Shown piece by piece: positions 33,182-39,555 of a stretch of DNA of 40,579 nt (positions are counted from its first letter, which is position 1; each line of letters opens with the position of its first letter). This DNA is from Prosthecobacter sp. GTDB lineage: Bacteria > Verrucomicrobiota > Verrucomicrobiia > Verrucomicrobiales > Verrucomicrobiaceae. The translations under genes were made by a program, and so were the position numbers. The stretch lies in assembly GCA_030827515.1 (NCBI GenBank), contig JAUREI010000013.1:1-40579 (forward strand). The letters run 5' to 3'. A model generated the notes under the pieces. The model ran no database searches. It was not told the origin of the DNA and was given only the letters and a program-made list of their open reading frames with translations.

Positions 33182-34447
33182 TCAGGAACGAGTCAATTGC
33201 CCCACCCGCCGCATGGAACCCGCAAAGCAGTCATGAACGTAGGTCATCGCCCTTTGCACCTTTGCCCTGGCCTTGTCCTGGTCCACATCGATGGCGAAGA
33301 GCGCCTCAGCCATCGCCTCGACCGGGGTCTCGTCCATTTCCAGCAACCATTCGGGCAACCCGATGTCCCGGAACATCCAGCACTTCGGACTGTGAAACTC
33401 CGAATAGGTGTGCAGGATCGGCGTGCCGTTGGCCAGGGCGATGATCGGCGAGTGCGGCTCATGGCAGACCACCGTGTGAGCACGGGCAAAAATGGAGGCG
33501 GCCTCGTCGGCGTTCCAAAAGTACTCGAGATTGACGACACGGGAACGGATCTCCGGCGGCAGGGGGTCGTGGATCAACCGGCGGTTGTGTCCCATTTCCT
33601 TGAGCACCTCGGGAGCGATGAGAACCTTGTTGCCGGTGCCGCGCACCCATCGTGTGATCAGTTCGCGATACTTGGCGGCACGACGCTCGTCATCCGCAAC
33701 CTGTTCCGGGGAGGGATGCAGGGGGTTGAGCTTCGGTGTCCGGCTGTCATCCTGTCCTGGCAGCTTGGCGGTGTTCGTCCGCAACTGGATCGTGATGAAC
33801 CCGCGTTCCTCCAGGCCAAGCCTGCGCATCGTCGCCAAACCGCGCGCGTCATCGCGAACATCAATGCCAAAGCAACCGTCGGGTCCAAATTCAAGCACCG
33901 GCGTGCGCAGGCCGGCCCCCTGCAGGATCTTGAGCGTCTTGGTTTCCCGGGTGTAGATGAAGGAGGCCCCGTTGAGCAGGGCGATGCGCTCTTCCGCCCC
34001 CGGTCCCTCGACCATGCTGGGAAAATAGGATTGGCCAAACAGGCCGTAGGGACGGCCATGGTCGCGGCAAAACTGCATGAAACTGATGTCCTGTCCCATC
34101 CCCGAGTTGCGCATGAACAGGTCGCAGCCGCGCACGGCTTGACGCAATTGCTCATCGCGCTCCAACTTGCCGGTGAGGCTCCCCTGCAGAATCTCCACCT
34201 TTGGAAAGCGTCGCTTGAGCATGTGGGTGACACGCTCATCCAGCTTGGCCGCCCACAGCACCACCCTGAGTTCCGGGAGGTGCTGTTCGAGCAGCCGCAG
34301 GGTGCCGGGCGTGTGACCGATGTCACCGATGTTGACGGTGTCCCAAGCCGACTGAAGGACCAGTGTTTTGGCGCGACCTCCGGCCGCAAGGGTGGTGCCG
34401 CCCAAGGCAGCACTGAGGGTGGCGAGGAAGTGGCGACGGTTCGTCAT
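33182..34447 (-). CDS. polysaccharide pyruvyl transferase family, Tat-targeted
   Basis: These enzymes are GT-B-like and normally move a pyruvyl group from PEP to a sugar of a capsule or wall polymer. The 421-residue product has the family N-terminal loop VNIGDIGHTPGTLRLLEQHLP and later GCDLFMRNSGMGQD, YTRETKTLKIL, EFGPDGCFGID and CHEPHSPIIALANGTPILH, the last matching the acceptor/PEP-side His region. Unusually, it is preceded by a clear twin-arginine signal (MTNRRHFLATLSAALGGTTLAAGG), which implies export to the periplasm, where PEP is not expected. It may therefore have another donor or have changed function. It starts 5 bases after the tautomerase stop. Confidence 0.85.
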   Translation of the reverse strand: MTNRRHFLATLSAALGGTTLAAGGRAKTLVLQSAWDTVNIGDIGHTPGTLRLLEQHLPELRVVLWAAKLDERVTHMLKRRFPKVEILQGSLTGKLERDEQLRQAVRGCDLFMRNSGMGQDISFMQFCRDHGRPYGLFGQSYFPSMVEGPGAEERIALLNGASFIYTRETKTLKILQGAGLRTPVLEFGPDGCFGIDVRDDARGLATMRRLGLEERGFITIQLRTNTAKLPGQDDSRTPKLNPLHPSPEQVADDERRAAKYRELITRWVRGTGNKVLIAPEVLKEMGHNRRLIHDPLPPEIRSRVVNLEYFWNADEAASIFARAHTVVCHEPHSPIIALANGTPILHTYSEFHSPKCWMFRDIGLPEWLLEMDETPVEAMAEALFAIDVDQDKARAKVQRAMTYVHDCFAGSMRRVGQLTRS

Positions 34448-34452
34448 GACAG

Positions 34453-34698
34453 TCAGGAGTCAACTATAGGGGTGATTTGGACGGTCTTTTCCGCCGCCGA
34501 TGCCTGGCGGAGCCGGCAGTCATCCGTGAGATTCCCTTCGGAACAGCAGTTCTCATCGTCGATCTCCTGCACGATGATGTGGAAATGCTCGGGGCGCTTG
34601 CCGAAGTGTCGAACCAGGGCGTCGGTGAAGTCGGCGACAACGGCCGCCTTCTGTTCCCGGGTCGCACCCCGGGTGATCTGCAGGTTGACGACTGGCAT
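34453..34698 (-). CDS. 4-oxalocrotonate tautomerase-like protein
   Basis: The 81-residue protein is a small tautomerase-superfamily member. After Met removal, Pro2 becomes the N-terminal catalytic proline (MPVVNLQITRGATREQKAAVVADFTDALVRHF), and Arg10 sits near the position of the substrate-binding arginine. The C-terminal half, HFHIIVQEIDDEN, fits the second beta strand. The usual aromatic W-G-x-G-G segment that follows is replaced by CCSEGN, giving a Cys51-Cys52 pair and a third Cys at 61. The ATG at 34698 was chosen because it places Pro at position 2; 10 further residues upstream would abolish the catalytic N-terminus. The substrate is unknown. It lies four bases after the recombinase stop. 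Confidence 0.85.
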   Translation of the reverse strand: MPVVNLQITRGATREQKAAVVADFTDALVRHFGKRPEHFHIIVQEIDDENCCSEGNLTDDCRLRQASAAEKTVQITPIVDS

Positions 34699-34702
34699 GG
34701 CT

Positions 34703-35617
34703 TCAGGCGCGCGGATGTGCGGCATCATAGGCCTCCTTCATGCGCTGGATGGAGACGTGGGTGTAAATTTGTGTGGTGCTCAGGCTGGAATGCCCAAGGA
34801 GCTCCTGAACGCTGCGCAGGTCCGCGCCATTGTCGAGCAGGTGCGTGGCGAAGCTGTGGCGCAGCTTGTGCGGGGTGACATGAACCGGAAGTCCCGATTT
34901 TTTGCGGTATTTTTCAATGATGTCGGCGATGGCCTGCGTCGTGATGCGCCGCCGCAGCTTGCTCAGAAAGAGCGGTCCCTCGTGAACGCCGGCTTTCTGA
35001 CGATACCGTTGCACCGCGGCGGAAGCGGGCGCCCCCACCGGCAGCAAGCGCTCCTTGCCGCCCTTTCCAAAGACCCGGACCGTGTCGCTGTAACTGTCGA
35101 GATCGGCGACATCGAGCGCGGCGAGTTCCGCCAGACGCATGCCGGTGCTGTAAAAAAGCTCAAGGATGGCCGCATCCCGTTCCGGCCCCCAGGCCGGGGC
35201 CTGCTTGTCGGGTTCCACTTTGAGGGGCAGTTCAAGCATTTCGACGACCTGGGCCAGGGTGAGGACCACCGGCAACTTCTTTTCCGCCTTTGGCAATTGC
35301 ACCTCCAGCAGGGGATTTTTGGACCATCCCTGCCTGCGGGCCAGCCACTTGTAAAAGGAGCGCAAGGCGGCGAAGTGGAGCCGGATGGTGCCCCTCGCCA
35401 AACCACGCTTCATCTGCTCGAAGAGATAATGGCGGAAGTCTTCCGCTTCGAGCGACTGCCAGGCGACATAGCCCGTATGCCTGTGCCGAAATTCGTCAAG
35501 GGCATGCCGGTAATTCTCCAGGGTTCTCGGGGAACAGCGCCTCTCCGTCTCCAGGAACCCGAGAAAACCCGTTACCAGAGCATCATCGGCAGGGGGGGCG
35601 GGCTTCTCGGACGTCAT
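34703..35617 (-). CDS. xerC: tyrosine recombinase, XerC/XerD family
   Basis: Xer recombinases resolve chromosome dimers at dif. The 304-residue length is standard. The N-terminal SAM-like core-binding domain (LVTGFLGFLETERRCSPRTLENYRHAL) is followed by the catalytic domain with all residues: Arg161 (GMRLAEL), Lys185 (GKGGKER), His250 and Arg253 (PHKLRHSFATHLL), His276 (LGHSS) and nucleophile Tyr285 (QIYTHV). The NPLLEVQLPKAEKKLP linker reads more like XerC than XerD. No dif-like site or phage/integron context is visible, so a housekeeping role is likely. It heads a tightly spaced run (gaps of 4, 5 and 44 bases, then a 4-base overlap) with tautomerase, pyruvyl transferase, phosphoesterase and DUF1080 genes. 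Confidence 0.95.
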   Translation of the reverse strand: MTSEKPAPPADDALVTGFLGFLETERRCSPRTLENYRHALDEFRHRHTGYVAWQSLEAEDFRHYLFEQMKRGLARGTIRLHFAALRSFYKWLARRQGWSKNPLLEVQLPKAEKKLPVVLTLAQVVEMLELPLKVEPDKQAPAWGPERDAAILELFYSTGMRLAELAALDVADLDSYSDTVRVFGKGGKERLLPVGAPASAAVQRYRQKAGVHEGPLFLSKLRRRITTQAIADIIEKYRKKSGLPVHVTPHKLRHSFATHLLDNGADLRSVQELLGHSSLSTTQIYTHVSIQRMKEAYDAAHPRA

Positions 35618-35659
35618 CCTGAGGTCAGGATAAAACCAAACGAAGTGACGGGCAAGTCC

Positions 35660-36295
35660 TCAGGCGGAGGCCCTCAGACGTTCCAATTCGCCAATGAGAA
35701 TCCGGTAACGGGCCTCGACACAAGGTTCAGCCAGCAAACGCAGGGCGCAGGAAATGCGGCGGACAAAACGGTGGGCAAGGTAATCACAGGCCGCCTCAGG
35801 CGAGAGGTCGTCGGCCAACTGCCGGCAGATGTCCGCAAAAGGTTCCTGGGAAACGGGCGAGGCCAAATCGGGAATCAGCTTGAGAGCCTGCCGGCGCAGG
35901 GTCTCAAGTTCAACATTGCCCCCTTGTTCCCGGATGCTCACGATGGGTTCAATCCTTGCCTGCAGGCAGGGCTCGTCTCCAACCCAATCCAGCAGTCGAA
36001 TGCGTTGCAGTCCGGTTAGTAGGACATGGGAAGTACCATCCGGCTGGGTCTTGCATAGGCGCACCAACCCGGCAGTGCTGCAGGGAAAGACTTCGGTGCA
36101 ATCCGCCTGCCTTTCCTGACGGGTGCCGATGCAAAACATCCGGTGGTTTTCCAAGGCATGGGAGAGCATGCGTCGATAGCGCTCTTCAAAGATGAAGAGA
36201 GGCAACTGGCAACCAGGAAACAGACAGCAGTCGGCCAAAACCATGACGGGCAGCGTGTCAGGCAGGATCAACGAAGTCGGGGCAGTTGTTTCCAT
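35660..36295 (-). CDS. stand-alone LON substrate-binding domain protein
   Basis: The 211-residue protein resembles the N-terminal (PUA-like) domain of Lon without ATPase or protease parts. It shows PVMVLADCCLFPGCQLPLFIFEERYRRML, then IGTRQ and a VLLTGLQRIRLLDWV strand pair, then a helical C-terminal half (residues about 135-211). In bacteria such proteins are of unknown function and may act as adaptors or nucleotide-binding modules. The first half has extra Cys residues (DCCLFPGC) not typical of Lon. The start is uncertain: ATG 36295, or GTG 36325 which adds 10 residues. It lies 42 bases before xerC and 63 after the yjbQ-type gene on the same strand. Confidence 0.85.
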   Translation of the reverse strand: METTAPTSLILPDTLPVMVLADCCLFPGCQLPLFIFEERYRRMLSHALENHRMFCIGTRQERQADCTEVFPCSTAGLVRLCKTQPDGTSHVLLTGLQRIRLLDWVGDEPCLQARIEPIVSIREQGGNVELETLRRQALKLIPDLASPVSQEPFADICRQLADDLSPEAACDYLAHRFVRRISCALRLLAEPCVEARYRILIGELERLRASA

Positions 36296-36358
36296 TTGAG
36301 GAGGACAGATGGGATACGTGTCCACCCTTGGCCTGGCGCCAGCATTCTTGCGACACCT

Positions 36359-36778
36359 TCAATCTCCCAGGACGCTGACCACGATTTCGCGACGATGCGG
36401 CGCACGACGGTGCTCAAAAAGGTAAATGCCCTGCCAGGTACCCAGTGCAAGCCGGCCATCGACCACGGGGATGACCTCGCTGGTGCGGGTCAGCGCCATG
36501 CGCAGGTGACTCGGCATGTCGTCCACCCCTTCCTGGGTGTGTACAAACCAGGGTGTGTTCTCGGGAACCAGACGCTCAAAAAACTCGTGAAGATCGGTGC
36601 GGGCCGTGGGATCAGCGTTTTCGTAAATTAAAAGGCTGCAACTGGTGTGGCGGACAAAGACCGTCGCTATGCCTGTTCGGACGCCGGAGTTTGCCACGAT
36701 GCGTTCGCAGGCCTCCGTGATTTCGAGGGTCCCCTTGCCCCGGGTGGGAACGGTGAAGCTGTCGGCATGGGGTGGCAT
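36359..36778 (-). CDS. YjbQ/UPF0047 family protein
   Basis: The 139-residue protein matches the YjbQ family: FTVPTRGKGTLEITEACERIV, GIATVFVRHTSCSLLIYENADPTARTDLHEFFERLVP with the His44-Thr45-Ser46 site, and DDMPSHLRMALTRTSEVIPVVDGRLALGTWQGIYLFEHR. Some members have weak thiamine-phosphate synthase activity in vitro, but the physiological role is unsettled. The ATG at 36778 is chosen because family members begin just before the first strand; 25 upstream residues are the gpsA overlap. Four bases separate it from the gpsA stop, indicating co-transcription. Confidence 0.92.
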   Translation of the reverse strand: MPPHADSFTVPTRGKGTLEITEACERIVANSGVRTGIATVFVRHTSCSLLIYENADPTARTDLHEFFERLVPENTPWFVHTQEGVDDMPSHLRMALTRTSEVIPVVDGRLALGTWQGIYLFEHRRAPHRREIVVSVLGD

Positions 36779-36782
36779 GCTG

Positions 36783-37796
36783 TCATCCGGCCTCCGGTCG
36801 CGGATCCCTGGAAAGCAAGGTGCGCATGGCCTCGCGAGCCGGCTTGCCCTCATAGAGCATGGCGTGCACCTCGTCGAGCAGCGGGGTCCTCACACAGGCG
36901 CCCCGGGCAGCCTCAAAAAGGCTGGCGGTATTGGGCACCCCCTCGGTGACCATCCGCGAACCGGCCAGCACGGCCTCAAGGGGTTTCCCTTCGCCCAAGG
37001 CACGGCCAAGTCGCTGGTTTCGGCTGTGAGCTGAGTAGCAGGTGCCAACCAGGTCACCCACACCGGCAAGGCCGTAGAAGGATTCCGGCCGCCCGCCCAT
37101 GACCACGCCGAGGCGGACCATTTCGGCAAGGGCGCGTGTCACCAGCGCCGCAAGGGCGTTGTCCCCGAGTCTGAGGCCCAGCGCCACGCCTGCGGCGATG
37201 GCATACGGGTTTTTCATGGCCCCCGCCCACTCAATCCCGGTCACATCATCACTGGTGTAGGCGCGAAACCATGGCAGCGTGAAACAGGACTGCACCGCGC
37301 GGGCCACCCCTTCATCCCGGCAGGCGACGACGGCCGCCGTGGCCAGGCGCTGTGCCGCCTCTTCGGCGTGGTTGGGACCGGTCAGCACCGCCACGGGCAG
37401 GGCTGGCAGAACCTCGGAGAGCAGGGCGCTCATGCGACATCCACTGTGACGCTCAATGCCCTTCGCCAGGGAGACCCCGGCGCGACAGCCTTGCACGACG
37501 CCGGACTGGGCCATCCTGCGGGCGGTTTCGCGAACGGCCTCCGAGGGAACGGCGAAGACAAGCAGGTCAGCGGGGGCGAGGGCCTGGAGATCGGAACTCA
37601 TCGTCATCCCGGGAGGCAGTTCGAGATCGGGAAGGTAGCGACTGTTGCGGCGCGTTCTGGCGATCTCCACCATCAGCTTGGGGTCTCGTCCCCAGAACTG
37701 CACGCTCAGACCGCGTTCCGCGAGAAGGCTGGCAATGGCGGTTCCCCAACTGCCGGCTCCCAGGACGATGGCACTTTGAAATTCGGGCATTGGCAT
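36783..37796 (-). CDS. gpsA: NAD(P)-dependent glycerol-3-phosphate dehydrogenase
   Basis: GpsA reduces dihydroxyacetone phosphate to sn-glycerol-3-phosphate for phospholipid synthesis. The 337-residue protein has the Rossmann motif VLGAGSWGTAIASLLAERG, SLAKGIE with Lys112, and the catalytic Lys195 in AGAMKNPYAIAAG. LAEMVRLGVVMGG, FYGLAGVGDLVGTCYSAHSRNQRLG and TEGVPNT near the end are also conserved. The substrate loop reads TGPNHAEEAA where E. coli has SGPTFAKE. The start ATG 37796 (or 37790, both give MPEF-like ends) is near the motif. It ends four bases before the yjbQ-type gene and follows the rhomboid gene by 46. Confidence 0.97.
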   Translation of the reverse strand: MPMPEFQSAIVLGAGSWGTAIASLLAERGLSVQFWGRDPKLMVEIARTRRNSRYLPDLELPPGMTMSSDLQALAPADLLVFAVPSEAVRETARRMAQSGVVQGCRAGVSLAKGIERHSGCRMSALLSEVLPALPVAVLTGPNHAEEAAQRLATAAVVACRDEGVARAVQSCFTLPWFRAYTSDDVTGIEWAGAMKNPYAIAAGVALGLRLGDNALAALVTRALAEMVRLGVVMGGRPESFYGLAGVGDLVGTCYSAHSRNQRLGRALGEGKPLEAVLAGSRMVTEGVPNTASLFEAARGACVRTPLLDEVHAMLYEGKPAREAMRTLLSRDPRPEAG

Positions 37797-37842
37797 GACA
37801 GAAGGATGCTTTGCACCGGGGATGGCGCGGGCGCAAGATGCT

Positions 37843-38799
37843 TCAACCCACCCCGCTCATGCGCCGACTCGCCCGCTCAAGGACGCGGCGTTCCTGCTCG
37901 CTCAGGCTGTCCATCCCGTGGGCACTGATTTTGTCGAGGATGACGTCAATCTCTTCGCTCAAGCGGTCCGAAGCACTTTCCTCCTCCGGCATCACAGCGG
38001 GGCCGCTGACAGACCGATGCTGTTGCCGATGGCTTTCCGTCCCGACGGTTCGCCGTCGCGGCAACGGCCGCGAGAGGGACAAAAACGCCCCGCCGGAACG
38101 CCCTGCACTGTGGGCACCAAACCAACCGGCGAGTGCCCCCCCGACATGGGCCCAGTAGGCAATCGCGCTGCCGCCGGCCAGCCAACCGGGGAGGACACCC
38201 AGGACATCGAGAATCCCGAGACCCAGATTTGAGAGCAGGAGAAAACGACCGAGGCCGAGCATCGTGACCCGGATCGGCACGATGAAGAACAGCAGCAGGG
38301 TGATCTGCTCGCGGGGAGAGGCCATGGCGCAGGCCAGCATGTGCCCCATGCAGCAGGCGGAGGCTCCAATCAATGGCGATGAGGTGTCGCCCTGAACCAG
38401 GCTGCCCACCGCCATCTGCAGGATGGCACCGGCAAGACCCGACAGAAAATGAATCAGCAGGAAATTGCGACCGCCGAAGAGTTCATGGACACGCCGACCT
38501 GCGAACCAGAGAAACAGCAGGTTGACCAGCACGTGCCCGGGGCTGCCATGCACGAACATGTAGGTGCCGAGCGTCCAGACATGACCGCGTGTCAACTCTT
38601 CGAGGCTGACCCCTCCCATGGGCATGATGGAGCGGCCTGACAAGGGATCCACAAGCCAACCCACCTGAAACAGCCACTGCAGAAGGAAGACGGCGACGTT
38701 GGCGGCAAACACCCACTGGAAGGCATTCCAGTCCGGCAGCCAACCCGGCGAGGACCGGGACGGTCCGGCGCGCATGTAGTCTCGGTGATCCAGAGGCAT
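37843..38799 (-). CDS. rhomboid-family intramembrane serine protease
   Basis: Rhomboids cleave transmembrane substrates inside the lipid bilayer. The 318-residue protein has six to seven helices. The helix-2 region carries HGSPGHVLVNLLFLWFAG (His84, His89, Asn93). The catalytic Ser147 lies in IGASACCMGH and the catalytic His218 in YWAHVGGALAGWFGAH. The serine loop has ACCMG instead of the usual GAIFG-like sequence. A soluble C-terminal tail of about 80 residues ends with SLSEQERRVLERASRRM, a small acidic helical motif seen in other rhomboids of this type. ATG 38799 was preferred; 38775 is a shorter alternative. It is divergent from the cyclophilin gene, with 121 bases between. Confidence 0.93.
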   Translation of the reverse strand: MPLDHRDYMRAGPSRSSPGWLPDWNAFQWVFAANVAVFLLQWLFQVGWLVDPLSGRSIMPMGGVSLEELTRGHVWTLGTYMFVHGSPGHVLVNLLFLWFAGRRVHELFGGRNFLLIHFLSGLAGAILQMAVGSLVQGDTSSPLIGASACCMGHMLACAMASPREQITLLLFFIVPIRVTMLGLGRFLLLSNLGLGILDVLGVLPGWLAGGSAIAYWAHVGGALAGWFGAHSAGRSGGAFLSLSRPLPRRRTVGTESHRQQHRSVSGPAVMPEEESASDRLSEEIDVILDKISAHGMDSLSEQERRVLERASRRMSGVG

Positions 38800-38825
38800 G
38801 GAGAAGCATACGGGAAGGCGGAGGC

Positions 38826-38852
38826 GGTGCGAGGCAATTTTTTCATCGCACC
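38826..38852. repeat. 7-bp inverted repeat between rhomboid and cyclophilin genes
   Basis: GGTGCGA (38826-38832) and TCGCACC (38846-38852) are perfect inverted arms around a 13-base AT-rich centre containing six T. It lies in the divergent region, 27 bases from the rhomboid ATG and 69 from the cyclophilin ATG. An operator or a hairpin in either leader is possible; no confident -35/-10 pair was found. Confidence 0.4.
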
Positions 38853-38920
38853 CACCCGCACCTTTCCGCTTGGCAAACACGCCGTCGCATGCGTTTTTGA
38901 CAGCCCAACCCAGTCTAGAC

Positions 38921-39511
38921 ATGAAAACCACCCTTCCGCTTCTCGCCGTCCTTGTCTTTGCCGGCCTGACCGGTTCAACCCAAGCCCAGGAAAACAAACC
39001 CGTGAGTGACACCCCCACCGTGACCGTTGTGATGGAGACCAGCAAGGGAACCATCGAAATTGAACTCGACCGCGCCAAGGCCCCCGGAACCGTCGCCAAT
39101 TTCGTCAACTATGTGAAAAAGGGCCAATACGATGGCGTCATCTTTCACCGCGTCATCCCCGACTTCATGATTCAGGGTGGTGGCTTCACCGTCGAGATGG
39201 AGCAAAAGCCCACTGACGCCCCGATCGAAAACGAGGCCAAAAATGGCCTGAAAAACGTCCGCGGCTCGATCGCCATGGCACGCACCTCCAACCCTCACAG
39301 CGCCTCGGCCCAGTTCTTCATCAACCTCAAGGACAACGGTTTCCTCGATTACCCCGGCCAGGACGGCTGGGGCTACTGCGTCTTCGGCAAGGTGACTTCC
39401 GGCCTTGACGTCATCGACAAGATCGCCCAGGTGTCGACCGGTTCCAAGAACGGCCACCAGAACGTGCCGACGGAACCCGTGCTCATCAAGAGCGCCAAGA
39501 TCAAGGAATGA
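38921..39511 (+). CDS. exported cyclophilin-type peptidylprolyl isomerase
   Basis: Cyclophilins speed proline cis-trans isomerisation. The 196-residue protein begins with a signal peptide (MKTTLPLLAVLVFAGLTGSTQAQ, cut after AQA), so it folds proteins outside the inner membrane. The domain has TSKGTIEIELDRAKAPGTVANFVNYV, FHRVIPDFMIQGGG (active-site Arg), SIAMARTSNPHSASAQFFINL, and FGKVTSGLDVIDKI. The shape is that of the short bacterial PpiA/PpiB type. The ATG at 38921 gives the signal peptide; a longer frame begins in the rhomboid gene. It is a single-gene unit closed by a strong terminator. Confidence 0.96.
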   Translation: MKTTLPLLAVLVFAGLTGSTQAQENKPVSDTPTVTVVMETSKGTIEIELDRAKAPGTVANFVNYVKKGQYDGVIFHRVIPDFMIQGGGFTVEMEQKPTDAPIENEAKNGLKNVRGSIAMARTSNPHSASAQFFINLKDNGFLDYPGQDGWGYCVFGKVTSGLDVIDKIAQVSTGSKNGHQNVPTEPVLIKSAKIKE

Positions 39512-39525
39512 TTGAATGACTCTGC

Positions 39526-39555
39526 GCCGGCCCCTTCACGGGGGCCGGCTTTTTT
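39526..39555 (+). terminator. intrinsic terminator of the cyclophilin gene
   Basis: A 9-bp perfect GC stem, GCCGGCCCC (39526-39534) with GGGGCCGGC (39541-39549), a 6-base loop and a run of six T (39550-39555) form a textbook Rho-independent terminator 14 bases after the stop. Its T-run overlaps the stop codon of the convergent hemW. There is no T-run on the other strand, so it serves only the plus-strand gene. Confidence 0.93.

Noticed and set aside
33197-36019. 940-codon open frame on the plus strand
   Set aside because: It runs antisense across the pyruvyl transferase, tautomerase, xerC and LON-domain genes, all of which have clear family motifs. Its translation has no domain and the Gln/Arg/Gly/His-rich composition typical of antisense frames in GC-rich DNA.
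38897-38902. TTGACA as the -35 box of the cyclophilin gene
   Set aside because: A -10 box at the usual 16-18 base spacing would fall on the start codon, and no TATAAT-like sequence is there.
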